A stretch of 64,000 nucleotides of DNA from Microbacterium lacus (GCF_002812805.1 NZ_NMUM01000022.1:124001-188000), one strand, 5' to 3'. Numbered from the stretch's first letter, positions 44,041 through 54,334 are shown. A program made the numbers and translations. The notes: generated by a model not told the origin, from the sequence alone.

Positions 44041-45459
44041 TCATCCGGGGTGGGTCATGGAGAGCAGGTCGAGCTTCTCGTCCAGCTGCTCTTCCGTGAT
44101 CTCGCCGCGCGACACGTAGCCGAGGTCGACGACCGCCTCGCGAACCGTGATGCCCTTCGCGACCGAGTGCTTGGCGATCTTCGCCGCGGCCTCGTATCCG
44201 ATGAGCTTGTTGAGGGGCGTCACAATCGACGGCGACATTCCGGCGAACGCGGCGGCACGGTCGAGGTTCGCCTCGAGGCCGTCGATCGTCTTGTCCGCCA
44301 ACACGCGCATCGTGTTCGCGAGAAGCCGGATGGATTCCAGCAGCGCCGTGCCCATGACGGGGATCGCGACGTTGAGCTCGAAAGCACCCGAGGCGCCCGC
44401 CCAGGCGATCGTCGCGTCGTTGCCGATGACCCGCGCGCAGACCATGAGCGTTGCCTCCGGGATCACCGGATTGACCTTGCCGGGCATGATCGAGGAGCCG
44501 GGCTGCAGATCGGGAATGTGCAGCTCGCCGAGGCCCGTGTTGGGTCCCGAGCCCATCCAGCGCAGGTCGTTGTTGATCTTCGTCAGCGACACCGCGATCG
44601 TGCGGAGCGCTCCGGATGCTTCGACCAGGGCATCGCGGTTGGCCTGGGCCTCGAAGTGGTCGACCGCCTCCGTGATCGGCAGACCGGTCTCGGTCACGAG
44701 CAGCTCGAGGACCTTCTGCGGGAAGCCGACGGGCGTGTTGATGCCCGTGCCGACAGCGGTGCCGCCGAGGGGAACCTCGGCGACGTGGGGGACGACGGCC
44801 TGCACGCGCTCGATCCCGAGACGGATCTGACGGGCGTAGCCACCGAACTCCTGTCCGAGGGTGACCGGCGTGGCGTCCATCAGGTGTGTGCGGCCCGACT
44901 TGACCGCACCCTTCCACAGTTCGGCCTTCGCCTCGAGCGCGACGGCGAGGTAGTCGAGCGCCGGGATCAGGTCGTTCAGGAGTTCCTCCGTGACCGCGAC
45001 GTGCACCGAGGTCGGGAAGACGTCGTTAGAGGACTGCGAGGCGTTCACGTGGTCGTTGGGGTGCACGGGCGAGCCGAGGGCGCGGGTCGCAAGCGTTGCG
45101 AGCACCTCGTTCATGTTCATGTTCGTCGACGTGCCGCTGCCCGTCTGGTACACGTCGATGGGGAACTGATCGGCCGCTCCTCCGCCGATGACCTCATCCG
45201 CGGCGCCCGCGATGGCGTCGGCGATGGCACCGTCGAGTGTGCCGAGCTGTTTGTTCGCGAGCGCTGCCGCCTTCTTGATGCGCGCGAGAGCGACCAGCTG
45301 TGCCGGGTCGAGGCTGTCGCCCGAGATCGGGAAGTTCTCCACCGCGCGCTGCGTCTGCGCGCCGTACAGTGCGGCTGCGGGAACCCGCACCTCACCCATC
45401 GTGTCGTGTTCGATGCGGTACTCGATGCCAGCTTCGGTGCCGGCTGCGGTATCAGTCAC
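44041..45459 (-). CDS. fumC: Fumarate hydratase, class II
   Basis: The enzyme hydrates fumarate to malate in the TCA cycle. The 472-aa protein carries the superfamily signature [11 protein letters not shown] near residue 325, with the mobile-loop Ser, and [14 protein letters not shown] near 140, [15 protein letters not shown] near 190 and [11 protein letters not shown] near 228. A GGAGGAAA ribosome site precedes the GTG start. In M. tuberculosis fum also lies near DUF4245 and xseAB, and glpX adjoins it, whereas glpX is about 8 kb away here. Confidence 0.97.
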   Translation of the reverse strand: MTDTAAGTEAGIEYRIEHDTMGEVRVPAAALYGAQTQRAVENFPISGDSLDPAQLVALARIKKAAALANKQLGTLDGAIADAIAGAADEVIGGGAADQFPIDVYQTGSGTSTNMNMNEVLATLATRALGSPVHPNDHVNASQSSNDVFPTSVHVAVTEELLNDLIPALDYLAVALEAKAELWKGAVKSGRTHLMDATPVTLGQEFGGYARQIRLGIERVQAVVPHVAEVPLGGTAVGTGINTPVGFPQKVLELLVTETGLPITEAVDHFEAQANRDALVEASGALRTIAVSLTKINNDLRWMGSGPNTGLGELHIPDLQPGSSIMPGKVNPVIPEATLMVCARVIGNDATIAWAGASGAFELNVAIPVMGTALLESIRLLANTMRVLADKTIDGLEANLDRAAAFAGMSPSIVTPLNKLIGYEAAAKIAKHSVAKGITVREAVVDLGYVSRGEITEEQLDEKLDLLSMTHPG

Positions 45460-45479
45460 GTCTTCGTTTCCTCCGGGTC

Positions 45480-46136
45480 TCAGGCGTCCGCGTCCATCGC
45501 GGCGCCCAGCAGGACGTCGGGCACGGCCGTGCCCTCGGCAAGTCGGTAATTCGCGCCCACGATGGCCAAGCGGCCCTCGGCGACGGCTTCGCTGATCAGT
45601 TCAGAAGTGCGCAGCAACTCGGTAACAGTGGCCCGCAGGTGCTCGCGTCCCACGGCCTCGGTGTCGATCGTCGCGGGGGTCACACCCTCTGCGGCACCGG
45701 CGGCGAGAACGCGGCGCGCGGCGGGAACGATCGGGGCGATCTGGCGCCACACCTGGGCGGGAAGTGCCGGGGCGTCCACGCCCGTGCTGTCGATCGCGGC
45801 GCGCACGGCGCCGCACTCGTCATGGGCGAGCACGACGATCAGCGGCACCTCCAGAACGGCGACGGCGTATTCGAGGCTGCCGACGACCGAATCCGAGATG
45901 ACCTGGCCCGCGTTTCGCACCACGAACAGGTCCCCGAGGCCCTTATCGAAGATGATCTCCGCCGCGAGGCGCGAGTCCGAACAGCCGAACAGCGCGGCGC
46001 GGGGCTTTTGCGCGGCTGCGGTCTGGTGGCGGCGTTCGACGTCTTGACGGGGATGCCGAGGCTCGCCGGCAACAAAACGCGCGTTGCCGCGCAGCATCTC
46101 GGCCCAGGCGCGTGCGGGCGTCGGGGTATCGCTCAT
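45480..46136 (-). CDS. Beta-class carbonic anhydrase
   Basis: The enzyme interconverts carbon dioxide and bicarbonate and would supply bicarbonate to carboxylases such as the phosphoenolpyruvate carboxylase coded at 5270-7945. The 218-aa protein has the zinc motif [17 protein letters not shown] near residue 48 (Cys with Asp-Arg dyad) and [13 protein letters not shown] near 103, which supplies His and the second Cys. VVRNAGQVI lies between them. Its start overlaps the DUF4245 stop by four bases, and fumC starts 20 nt after its stop, so all are in one transcript. Confidence 0.94.
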   Translation of the reverse strand: MSDTPTPARAWAEMLRGNARFVAGEPRHPRQDVERRHQTAAAQKPRAALFGCSDSRLAAEIIFDKGLGDLFVVRNAGQVISDSVVGSLEYAVAVLEVPLIVVLAHDECGAVRAAIDSTGVDAPALPAQVWRQIAPIVPAARRVLAAGAAEGVTPATIDTEAVGREHLRATVTELLRTSELISEAVAEGRLAIVGANYRLAEGTAVPDVLLGAAMDADA

Positions 46137-46798
46137 CGACTAGCTCCCTGGAGTTCCTTGACATCTGAAGCCACGATCGTCGCCAGTTCGGCGGCCTGTT
46201 CGGGGCTGACGGCGCCGTACAGCAGCACGTAATCGGCGCCCGCTTGTGTTCCGAGCGCATATGAGATGTTCGCAGCGCGACTGGGGTCCGCCGGTTCGAA
46301 GACGTCCCACTCGACGCCTTCGATCTGCAGTGTCTCCGTGGGTGCGGTACCGGCGAGGGCGCTGCGTGCCCATACTTCGTCCGTGTCGAAAGCCTGCGCG
46401 AACCGGATGAAGCCCTCATCGTCGGGCACGTAGGCGATCGACCAAGACGATGACCCCCCGTCCGATGACCCGCCGTCCGATGACAACTCGGCGATGTTGA
46501 CGCGCCAGTCGGACGGAACGGCGGGGACGATGACGCTCCGGCCCAGGCTTTCCGACGCCTGCTCGGCAATCGGAGCCGGGTCGATACTCTCCCGCTCGGG
46601 CAGTTCGCCTCGCGGAACGCCGAAGATGACGATGAAGACGACGACGACGGTGACGATGATCGCCGCGATCAGGTTGCGAAACGTCTGGCTCGACCGGTAG
46701 ACCCGCGACGACTCCGCCTTGCGTGCCGCGGTCTCGTCGGGCGTTTCGGGCCGGCCGAGCTCGGCGACCACACGCTGCGGATTGCGCTCCGGCGTCAT
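46133..46798 (-). CDS. DUF4245 family membrane protein
   Basis: The 221-aa protein has a basic N-terminus with RSSQTFRNLIAA before one helix (IVTVVVVFIVIFGVP) and an extracytoplasmic DUF4245 domain. A short in-frame repeat, SSDGGSSDGGSSS, encoded by a 15-bp tandem repeat, lies near residue 110. DUF4245 genes sit between xseB and fumC in many actinobacteria; the role is unknown. Both ends overlap the neighbouring genes by four bases. Confidence 0.88.
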   Translation of the reverse strand: MTPERNPQRVVAELGRPETPDETAARKAESSRVYRSSQTFRNLIAAIIVTVVVVFIVIFGVPRGELPERESIDPAPIAEQASESLGRSVIVPAVPSDWRVNIAELSSDGGSSDGGSSSWSIAYVPDDEGFIRFAQAFDTDEVWARSALAGTAPTETLQIEGVEWDVFEPADPSRAANISYALGTQAGADYVLLYGAVSPEQAAELATIVASDVKELQGASR

Positions 46799-47034
46799 CC
46801 CGCGTCACCGCCGGCTGCGGGCGCATCGGTGGATGCGGAGGCGGCGTCCAGACGCTGCTTCGCGCCGAGCAGCCAGTCCTCGCACCGGCGGGCGAGCGCT
46901 TCGCCGCGCTCCCACAGCCTCAGCGACTCTTCGAGCGTTGCCGAGCCCTGTTCGAGGCGGGCGACGACCTGTTGTAGCTCGTCACGTGCCTGCTCGAAAG
47001 AGAGCGCGCTGATATCGGCTCCCTGCTCGGTCAT
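46795..47034 (-). CDS. xseB: Exodeoxyribonuclease VII small subunit
   Basis: XseB joins XseA to form exonuclease VII, which degrades single-stranded DNA. The 79-aa protein has the family core LSFEQARDELQQVVARLEQG and LEESLRLWERGEALARRC. The minus-strand hexamer TAGGAT (47041-47046) is 6 nt before the ATG, so it may also have its own leaderless promoter in addition to transcription from xseA, whose stop is 22 nt away. Confidence 0.95.
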   Translation of the reverse strand: MTEQGADISALSFEQARDELQQVVARLEQGSATLEESLRLWERGEALARRCEDWLLGAKQRLDAASASTDAPAAGGDAG

Positions 47035-47056
47035 ACGTCCATCCTACGGCGCGCGA

Positions 47057-48358
47057 TCACGGCTCTACCTCGCCGAGAGAGGTGGCGGCGAACCGTCCGC
47101 GGGCGACGGTCACGCGGGCCTCGGCGCCCTGCGGCGCACTCGCCGCGTCTCGGACGATCTCGCCGGCGACCTCGACGATCGCGTAACCGCGATCGAGGGT
47201 GTGCTGCGGGCTCAGCGCGCGGAGCCCGGCGCGCAGCTCGGCCACGTCCGTCGTGCCGCGGGCGAGTGCCCGGGTTGTCGCCGCGCGCCCCCGCGCGAGA
47301 TGCTGCTCGATCGAGGACGCCCGATCCTGAAGCATCCGTTCGGGTTGCCTGAGCACCGGACGCGAGCGCAGCTGCTCGAGGTGCACGCTCTCATGCTGCA
47401 ACTTCTGGGCGACGCGAGCGGCCAGGCGACCGCGCACCTGGCGCACGATGGCGAGTTGCTCGGCGACGTCGGGGACGATGCGCTTCGCCGCGTCGGTTGG
47501 GGTGGATGCTCGCAAGTCCGCTACCTCGTCGAGCAGCGGTCGATCGGCGTCGTGCCCGATTGCGCTCACGACCGGCGTGCGCGCTTCGGCCACCGCACGC
47601 AGCAGGCGCTCGTCGCTGAAACCGAGGAGGTCCTGGAAGTCGCCGCCGCCGCGCGCGATCACGATGACGTCGACCGCCGGATCGTCATCGAGTTTGCGGA
47701 GCGCCGCGAGGACGGACGGGACGCACTGGTCGCCCTGCACGGTGGCGTGTTCGACGCGGAAGCTCACGTGCGGCCAGCGCAGTTCGGCGTTTCGCAGCAC
47801 GTCCTTCTCGGCATCCGAATTCTTCGCCGTGATGAGTCCCACCAGATGGGGCAGGAACGGCAGGCGACGTTTGCGGCCGGGATCGAACAGTCCCTCGGCG
47901 CGAAGCTTCGAGCGCAGGCGCTCGAGGTTTTCGAGCAAGTCGCCGAGACCGACGTGCCGGGCGGACGAGACGGTGTACGACAAATCGCCCGACTTGACGC
48001 GATATTCGGGTTTGGCGCAGACGACGATGTGATCGCCCGGCTTGATGTCTTTCGGCAGTCGGTCGCGCACGCGCGACCAGATCGTGAGCGAGATGACGGC
48101 ATCGCCCTCGAGGTCGCGCAGGCGAGCGAAGGTACCGACGTTCCGGACGTTCCACTCGGTCACTTCGCCTTCGATCCAGGGCGAACCGAGCTTCGCGACA
48201 TAGTCGCGGACGACCGTGCCCAGGGCCGAGACGGAGCACGGATGATCGGGGCTCGAGTCGCGCGGGTGCACCGTTCCGCCCGGAGGGGCGAATGCCGGGC
48301 CCGTCCCGCTCAGGGCTGTCGAAGCGCTCGTGCTGAGCGGTGTCGAAGCATCCGTCAT
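47057..48358 (-). CDS. xseA: Exodeoxyribonuclease VII large subunit
   Basis: XseA is the catalytic subunit of exonuclease VII. From ATG 48358 the protein is 433 aa. An OB-fold domain (SPWIEGEVTEWNV) starts near residue 60, then the catalytic part with GLITAKNSDAEKDVLRNA, VIVIARGGGDFQDLLGFSDE near 228 and VVSAIGHDADRPLLDEVAD near 258, followed by a coiled coil and the C-terminal barrel (LDRGYAIV). The first 30 residues are Ser/Thr/Ala-rich and are encoded by TGTCGAAG-type repeat sequence like that at 23255-23429, so the family start may lie further in. It is divergent from ispH. Confidence 0.94.
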   Translation of the reverse strand: MTDASTPLSTSASTALSGTGPAFAPPGGTVHPRDSSPDHPCSVSALGTVVRDYVAKLGSPWIEGEVTEWNVRNVGTFARLRDLEGDAVISLTIWSRVRDRLPKDIKPGDHIVVCAKPEYRVKSGDLSYTVSSARHVGLGDLLENLERLRSKLRAEGLFDPGRKRRLPFLPHLVGLITAKNSDAEKDVLRNAELRWPHVSFRVEHATVQGDQCVPSVLAALRKLDDDPAVDVIVIARGGGDFQDLLGFSDERLLRAVAEARTPVVSAIGHDADRPLLDEVADLRASTPTDAAKRIVPDVAEQLAIVRQVRGRLAARVAQKLQHESVHLEQLRSRPVLRQPERMLQDRASSIEQHLARGRAATTRALARGTTDVAELRAGLRALSPQHTLDRGYAIVEVAGEIVRDAASAPQGAEARVTVARGRFAATSLGEVEP

Positions 48359-48394
48359 CTGGGTCCTCCCGGCCGGGGCGCAGCTAGGCCCCCG

Positions 48395-48400
48395 TAGAAT
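48395..48400 (+). promoter_or_regulatory. -10 element (TAGAAT) of ispH
   Basis: TAGAAT ends 6 nt before the GTG at 48407, consistent with a leaderless transcript. Confidence 0.5.
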
Positions 48401-48406
48401 CGAGGA

Positions 48407-49471
48407 GTGAGCACCCCCGTCGTCCGCATGCCCCTGCCCCGAGTACCGGGCCGCGCAGGGCGTCTTCAGGATATCCCGGTCAACGGACACAAGAGGGTGC
48501 TGCTGGCTGCGCCCCGTGGATACTGCGCGGGTGTGGATAGGGCGGTCATCGCCGTCGAGAAGGCTCTCGAGCGTTTCGGCGCCCCGGTGTACGTGCGCAA
48601 GCAGATCGTCCACAACGTCCACGTCGTCACCGAGCTCGAGGCGGCCGGAGCGATCTTCGTCGACGAGGTCGATGAGGTTCCGCCCGGCGCCCACATCGTC
48701 TTCAGCGCGCACGGGGTTTCGCCCGCCGTCGTGTCGGCCGCGGCCGACCGCGGACTGCAGGCGATCGACGCCACGTGCCCCCTCGTCACGAAGGTGCACC
48801 GCGAGGCCGTGCGCTTCGCCCGCGACGACTTTGAAATCCTGCTGATCGGTCACGAGGGTCACGAAGAGGTCGAGGGCACCGCTGGCGAGGCTCCCGACCA
48901 CGTGACGCTCGTCGGTTCACCCGAAGAAGCCGACACGATCGAGGTACGTGACCCGTCCAAGGTCGTGTGGCTGTCGCAGACGACCCTGTCGGTCGACGAG
49001 ACGATGGAAACGGTCCGGCGCCTCCGCACCCGATTCCCGCAACTGCAGGATCCGCCCTCGGACGACATCTGCTACGCCACCCAGAACCGTCAGGTCGCGA
49101 TCAAGAAGGTCGCGCGCGGCGCAGATCTTGTCATCGTGGTCGGTTCGGCCAACTCCTCCAACAGCGTTCGCCTTGTCGAGGTCGCCCTCGAATACGGCGC
49201 GAAGGCCGCGTATCGCGTCGACTATGCCGACGAGATGCGTCAGGAATGGTTCGACGGTGTGGAGACCGTCGGCGTCACGAGCGGAGCATCCGTTCCCGAA
49301 GTCCTCGTAGACCAGGTGCTCGCCGACCTGGCGACCGCCGGCTACCGCGATGTCGAGCAGGTGAAGACGGCCGAAGAAGACCTGATCTTCTCGCTCCCCA
49401 AGGAGCTCCGCCACGATTCGTCGGGCCAGCGCGACGAGCGCGCGCTCGGCGGCCGGGGGACCACCGCGTGA
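48407..49471 (+). CDS. ispH: 4-hydroxy-3-methylbut-2-enyl diphosphate reductase
   Basis: IspH performs the last step of the MEP pathway, giving isopentenyl and dimethylallyl diphosphate, which feed enzymes such as UppS coded at 36184-36969. The 354-aa protein has the three iron-sulfur cysteines in [12 protein letters not shown] near residue 39, [14 protein letters not shown] near 125 and [12 protein letters not shown] near 222, plus the substrate His blocks HNVHVV and SAHGVSP. The first 25 residues are an unconserved extension. Divergence from xseA is the standard actinobacterial arrangement. Confidence 0.97.
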   Translation: MSTPVVRMPLPRVPGRAGRLQDIPVNGHKRVLLAAPRGYCAGVDRAVIAVEKALERFGAPVYVRKQIVHNVHVVTELEAAGAIFVDEVDEVPPGAHIVFSAHGVSPAVVSAAADRGLQAIDATCPLVTKVHREAVRFARDDFEILLIGHEGHEEVEGTAGEAPDHVTLVGSPEEADTIEVRDPSKVVWLSQTTLSVDETMETVRRLRTRFPQLQDPPSDDICYATQNRQVAIKKVARGADLVIVVGSANSSNSVRLVEVALEYGAKAAYRVDYADEMRQEWFDGVETVGVTSGASVPEVLVDQVLADLATAGYRDVEQVKTAEEDLIFSLPKELRHDSSGQRDERALGGRGTTA

Positions 49472-50091
49472 CGGGCGCAGCGCCCGACCGGCCGGCACGC
49501 CCCGAATACGGCGAGTACGCCACGCCCGAAGAGCAGCGGGCGCGTATCCAGCAGCCGGATGCCACGCATGCGCTGTCGTCCGGTCAGTCGCTGGACGCCC
49601 CGGCGGCGCCTGTTCCGCCCGCTCCGCCGTACGGTTCGGCATCGACGACACCCCCGGCGCTGCAGCCGGGCGCTCCCGCGCCCGTGGTGCCGGAGGCATC
49701 CGGTCCCGCGCGTCCCGTTCGACGCCCGCGCACGGTCGATCGCATCGCCACGTTCGCGCTGCTCGGCTACGGGCTCTTCAACGTTCTGACGTCCATCCCG
49801 GCCTTCACCGAGTACTCCACCTACGCGAACACGCTGCTGGACATCATGGGTGTCGACGCAGAATTCAGCGGCGGGGGTCGCGGATGGGGTCTCGCCGCCG
49901 CGTTCGTGCTCGGGCTCGGGTGGCTCCTGACCGCCACGCTGACGTGGTTGAACCTGCGACGCGGGCGCATCACCTGGTGGATTCCCCTCGTCGGAGGGGT
50001 CGTTTTCACCCTCACCGCGAGCGTGCTGCTGATGGTGCCGCTGTTCAGCGATCCGACGATCTGGAACGCGCTGGTCGGTTCGGTCGGCTGA
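49468..50091 (+). CDS. DUF6264-like proline-rich membrane protein
   Basis: The 207-aa protein starts at a GTG that overlaps the ispH stop by four bases. The first 95 residues are a charged and Pro/Ala-rich cytoplasmic tail ([20 protein letters not shown]), then come about four helices ([59 protein letters not shown]). The layout matches DUF6264, a family seen in Microbacteriaceae. No function is known; coupling to ispH is conserved in gene order but its meaning is unclear. Confidence 0.8.
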   Translation: MTGAAPDRPARPEYGEYATPEEQRARIQQPDATHALSSGQSLDAPAAPVPPAPPYGSASTTPPALQPGAPAPVVPEASGPARPVRRPRTVDRIATFALLGYGLFNVLTSIPAFTEYSTYANTLLDIMGVDAEFSGGGRGWGLAAAFVLGLGWLLTATLTWLNLRRGRITWWIPLVGGVVFTLTASVLLMVPLFSDPTIWNALVGSVG

Positions 50092-50118
50092 TCCGCTCGA
50101 GCCGCCTCGGCGCCTCGA

Positions 50119-50254
50119 TGTCCCACTTTCCGGGGTGTGTGTCCCAATTTCTCTCGGCAAGGGGGCGGCATACAGCGCAATAGTGGGACATGGCTCGGAG
50201 GCGTGTCCCAGTTTGGCTCGGTTTGAGGGCGCCGTATTGCTGAAAAGTGGGACA
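50119..50254. repeat. TGTCCCA...TGGGACA repeats, two 51-bp units plus a half site
   Basis: Units at 50140-50190 and 50204-50254 each begin TGTCCCA and end TGGGACA, and agree at 37 of 51 positions by hand alignment. A further TGTCCCA stands alone at 50119-50125. The array fills the 194-nt gap upstream of the MOSC gene promoter. Confidence 0.85.
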
Positions 50255-50273
50255 TGCGGTGGATTGGTTTCCT

Positions 50274-50279
50274 TACGAT
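50274..50279 (+). promoter_or_regulatory. -10 element (TACGAT) of the MOSC gene
   Basis: TACGAT ends 6 nt before ATG 50286 and so supports that start over an in-frame start at 50247. Confidence 0.5.
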
Positions 50280-50285
50280 GGGCGG

Positions 50286-50837
50286 ATGCCTCGCGTGCTT
50301 GCCGTCTGCGTCGTCCATCAGCTGCGACCCGAAGCGGGCACCGCGGGCGTGACCGCTATCGACAAGCGCCCGGTCGCGCGCGGCGCGAAGGTCGGCCCCT
50401 ACGGCGTCCGCGGCGACGTGCAGGCCAACCGCAAGCACCACGGCGGACTCGACAAGGCCGTCTACGCGTACGCCCAAGAGGACGCGGCGTACTGGGAGCG
50501 TGAGCTCGGCCGCGAGCTGCCGCCCGGCTGGTTCGGTGAAAATCTGCGGGTCGAGGGCCTCGACGTCAATACGGCGCGCATCGGTGAGCGCTGGCGCATC
50601 GGAGACACGCTGGTGCTCGAAGTGACGATGCCACGCACGCCGTGCCAGACCTTCGCCCGCTGGCTCGGCGGATCTGACGAGCGCGGATGGGTCAAACGTT
50701 TCTCCGGGGAGCGCCGCCTCGGGCCGTACCTTCGTGTCGTGCGTTCGGGTGTTGTGCGGCCGGGCGATGAGATCGAGGTGGTCGCAGCGCCGGAGGGCGC
50801 GCCGGGACTGCTCGACGGGTACCGCGCACCGGCCTGA
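50286..50837 (+). CDS. MOSC domain protein (YiiM-like)
   Basis: MOSC domains occur in molybdenum cofactor sulfurases and in mARC/YiiM enzymes that reduce N-hydroxylated compounds. The 183-aa protein has the block NRKHHGGLDKAVYAYAQED near residue 44, GWFGENLRVEGLDV near 80, IGERWRIGDTLVLEV and TMPRTPCQTFARWLG near 118, whose Cys is the expected molybdenum ligand. It is somewhat shorter than E. coli YiiM. No molybdenum cofactor gene lies nearby. Confidence 0.9.
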   Translation: MPRVLAVCVVHQLRPEAGTAGVTAIDKRPVARGAKVGPYGVRGDVQANRKHHGGLDKAVYAYAQEDAAYWERELGRELPPGWFGENLRVEGLDVNTARIGERWRIGDTLVLEVTMPRTPCQTFARWLGGSDERGWVKRFSGERRLGPYLRVVRSGVVRPGDEIEVVAAPEGAPGLLDGYRAPA

Positions 50838-50869
50838 GCGGTCGGGGTCGACGATTCGACGGGGCGGGA

Positions 50870-51685
50870 CTAGAGGCCGAACGCCGCGGCGCGGTCGACG
50901 ACTCGCTGCGCGCGAGCGATGGCCGGCGCATACGATCCGTCCGCCGATTCGACGGGTGTCTGCGCGAGCAGGTCGAGCGCTTCACGGATCGCCTGAGGGG
51001 AGGGCGAGAGGCCCTCGTCGATGACCGCGGCATGCTCGTCACGCAGCAGGAGCTTGCCTGTCATACCCATGTCGGAGGCGTGGCGCGCTGCGGCGAGGAC
51101 GGCGGCTGGGTCTCCCGCGGTGGGCCCGTCGATCGGCGCGGGAATGCCCGCGGCCGCGCTCGCGACGACGAGCCGTGCGCGTGGCCACGACAGCACGAGC
51201 TGGTCGTCCGCCATACCGGTGTCGCGGCGGAAGTCGCCGGTGCCGAAAGCCAGGCGGAACGTCGACGGGTGGGCGGCGATCGACGAGCAACGCTCGAGCC
51301 CCACGGCTGATTCGATGAGCGCCACGATGCGTGTGCCTCTGGGAAGCAGGGCGGCGGTCGCGTCGATCTGCGTTGCCGATTCGGTCACGGCGAGCATGAC
51401 ACCCGCGAGGCCGGGCGCGGCCGCCGCCATCGCCAGATCGGCTTCCCAATGCTCGGTACCGTGCGCGTTGATGCGCACCCACGCGGGGGAGTGGTCGAGG
51501 AACGCCGCCGCGGCATCGCGCCCCTCGTCTTTGCGCGATACGGGAAGGCCGTCCTCCAGGTCGATCACGAGCGCATCGCAGGCGGTGATGTCGAGCACTC
51601 CGAGAGGTGAGCGCAGCATCCACGAGCGGGCGAGGTCTGCGGGCACTCTCAGGCGCGGGGAGGGGTGCGATGCGGTGCCGATCAT
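50870..51685 (-). CDS. CoA ester lyase, CitE/HpcH-HpaI family
   Basis: The 271-aa protein belongs to the CitE-like aldolases, which cleave or form malyl-CoA-type esters. Family blocks are SWMLRSPLGVLDITACDALV with LVIDLEDGLP near residue 43 (metal Asp/Glu region), WVRINAHGTEHWEADLAMA near 70, IVALIESAVGLERC near 113 (metal Glu) and LAFGTGDFRRDTG near 140 (metal Asp). ATG 51685 is preceded by AGGA at a good distance; in-frame starts further upstream add no family sequence. The substrate is unknown. Confidence 0.88.
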   Translation of the reverse strand: MIGTASHPSPRLRVPADLARSWMLRSPLGVLDITACDALVIDLEDGLPVSRKDEGRDAAAAFLDHSPAWVRINAHGTEHWEADLAMAAAAPGLAGVMLAVTESATQIDATAALLPRGTRIVALIESAVGLERCSSIAAHPSTFRLAFGTGDFRRDTGMADDQLVLSWPRARLVVASAAAGIPAPIDGPTAGDPAAVLAAARHASDMGMTGKLLLRDEHAAVIDEGLSPSPQAIREALDLLAQTPVESADGSYAPAIARAQRVVDRAAAFGL

Positions 51686-51880
51686 GTCGTCCTGTCTCAT
51701 CGTCGAAAGGGGCGGGCGTGCCCCGACACGGCGGCGACGCACGTTAGATCATGCTGCGTCGAGGACCGGGCCGGAGGTTCTGGTCATTTCGGTCGCGGAC
51801 GTCGTGGAACGACGGATGCCCCGGCCCCGATCCTCGTGAGGAGTCGGCCCCGAGGCATCCGGTCGTTCAGATGCGGGGGA

Positions 51881-52909
<1,029 letters not shown>

Positions 52910-52926
52910 CGAGGTGCTCCTTAGGA

Positions 52927-52964
52927 ATCGGGAGGGTGCGGCTCTCACAGATCGGGAGGGTGCG
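52927..52964. repeat. Direct repeat of 14 bp in the fbaA leader
   Basis: ATCGGGAGGGTGCG occurs at 52927-52940 and 52951-52964, exactly 24 bp apart, between the fbaA -10 (52970-52975) and its ribosome site. The rest of the 249-nt fbaA-glpX gap shows nothing else clear. Confidence 0.75.
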
Positions 52965-53146
52965 TATTCACTCTAGCGAAGCCCGCCTCTCGACCCCGGA
53001 GACGGCGCCATGGATCGGTTGGTGCAGCGCCCCCGGACGGACGCGATCAACGAGCGCTCGCCTGCGCGGCTTGCGCGACGGTAAAGAAGCGCGATTCCTT
53101 CGCGCGGGAGGCCAGGAAAGCCCGGCGAATTCCGGGACCCCGTCGT

Positions 53147-53152
53147 TAGGCT
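53147..53152 (+). promoter_or_regulatory. -10 element (TAGGCT) of glpX
   Basis: TAGGCT ends 6 nt before the glpX ATG, consistent with a leaderless transcript. Confidence 0.5.
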
Positions 53153-53158
53153 GGCGAC

Positions 53159-54148
53159 ATGGTCAGCATCACCGGCGACATGAGCCCCCTTCATCCCGAT
53201 CGAAATCTCGCCCTCGAACTCGTTCGCGCGACGGAGGCGGCCTCCATTCGAGCGGTGCCGTTTATCGGCCGCGGAGACAAACTCGCCGCGGACGCCGCTG
53301 CCGTTGACGCGATGCGAGCCTTCTTCACGACGGTGAACTTCGACGGCGTCATCGTGATCGGCGAGGGTGAGAAGGACGAAGCGCCCATGCTGTTCAACGG
53401 CGAGAAGGTCGGCAACGGGCGCGGCCCGCAATGCGACGTAGCCGTCGATCCGATCGACGGGACGTCGCTGACGGCCGCCGGGCGGCAGAACGCGCTCTCG
53501 GTCATCGCGGTGTCGGACCGCGGCACAATGCTCGACGCGTCGTCGGTGTTCTATATGGACAAGCTGGTGACGGGGCCCGCGGGCGTGGGTGTGGTCGACA
53601 TCCGTCTGCCGATCGGTGAGAACATCCGCCTGCTCTCGAAGGCGCTCGGAAAGCCGATCGACGAGATGGTGGTGTCGGTGCTGAACCGGCCCCGACACGA
53701 ACAGCTCATCGCGGACATCCGTGCGGCCGGCGCCGGAACACGCCTGATGTCCGACGGCGATGTCGCGGGCGGGATCAACGCGGCGCGGCACAACGCCCGC
53801 ACCGACATGTGTGTCGGTGTCGGCGGCAGCCCGGAGGGCATCGTGACGGCATGTGCCATCAAGGCGCTCGGCGGACACATCCAGGGTCGGTTGTGGCCGC
53901 GCGATGACGTTGAAAAGCAGAAGGGCGCGGATGCCGGGCTCAAGACGGACGGATACGTCTATGAGGCCGACGAGCTGGTCACGGGAGACAACACGATCTT
54001 CGTGGCGACCGGCGTCACCGACGGGCAGTTGGTGGCGGGTGTGCGGCGCGAGGGCGACTTCATCTACAGCGAGAGTGTCGTTCTGCGCGGCCGTTCCGGA
54101 ACCCTTCGGCGCATCACTTCGGAGCACCTCACGTCCAAGTGGCTGTGA
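53159..54148 (+). CDS. glpX: Fructose-1,6-bisphosphatase, class II
   Basis: GlpX removes the 1-phosphate from fructose 1,6-bisphosphate in gluconeogenesis. The 329-aa protein has the class II blocks IGEGEKDEAPMLFNGEKVG near residue 66 and AVDPIDGTSLTAAG near 95 (metal-binding Asp residues), GVGGSPEGIVTACAIKALGG near 220 and FVATGVTDGQLVAGV near 281. In mycobacteria this is the main FBPase type. The stop codon lies in the first unit of a 23-bp tandem repeat. Confidence 0.97.
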   Translation: MVSITGDMSPLHPDRNLALELVRATEAASIRAVPFIGRGDKLAADAAAVDAMRAFFTTVNFDGVIVIGEGEKDEAPMLFNGEKVGNGRGPQCDVAVDPIDGTSLTAAGRQNALSVIAVSDRGTMLDASSVFYMDKLVTGPAGVGVVDIRLPIGENIRLLSKALGKPIDEMVVSVLNRPRHEQLIADIRAAGAGTRLMSDGDVAGGINAARHNARTDMCVGVGGSPEGIVTACAIKALGGHIQGRLWPRDDVEKQKGADAGLKTDGYVYEADELVTGDNTIFVATGVTDGQLVAGVRREGDFIYSESVVLRGRSGTLRRITSEHLTSKWL

Positions 54149-54219
54149 CCCTCAGCCGCACGCGGCTGTGACCCTCAGCCGCACGCGGCTGTGACCCTCA
54201 GCCGCACGCGGCTATGACC
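54143..54219 (+). repeat. 23-bp tandem repeat at the glpX stop codon (about 3.3 copies)
   Basis: Perfect copies start at 54143, 54166 and 54189, with a partial fourth. Each holds a TGA and the mini-palindrome AGCCGC-AC-GCGGCT. The glpX stop is the TGA of the first copy. The repeats could act together as a stem-rich 3' end. Confidence 0.9.
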
Positions 54220-54334
54220 GAGACGGCTCCCGTGGGCCGCGGTGCCAGCCGGTTCTCGGATCGGTCTGGCAGAATAGGGCGTGCCAGTCAGCGTTGACGG
54301 TGGTCCATCCACAGCACACACGGGACGGTTTTGC

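Noticed and set aside
50119..50254. Possible CRISPR or phage attachment site
   Set aside because: Only two diverged units with palindromic ends are present; no integrase or cas gene lies nearby.
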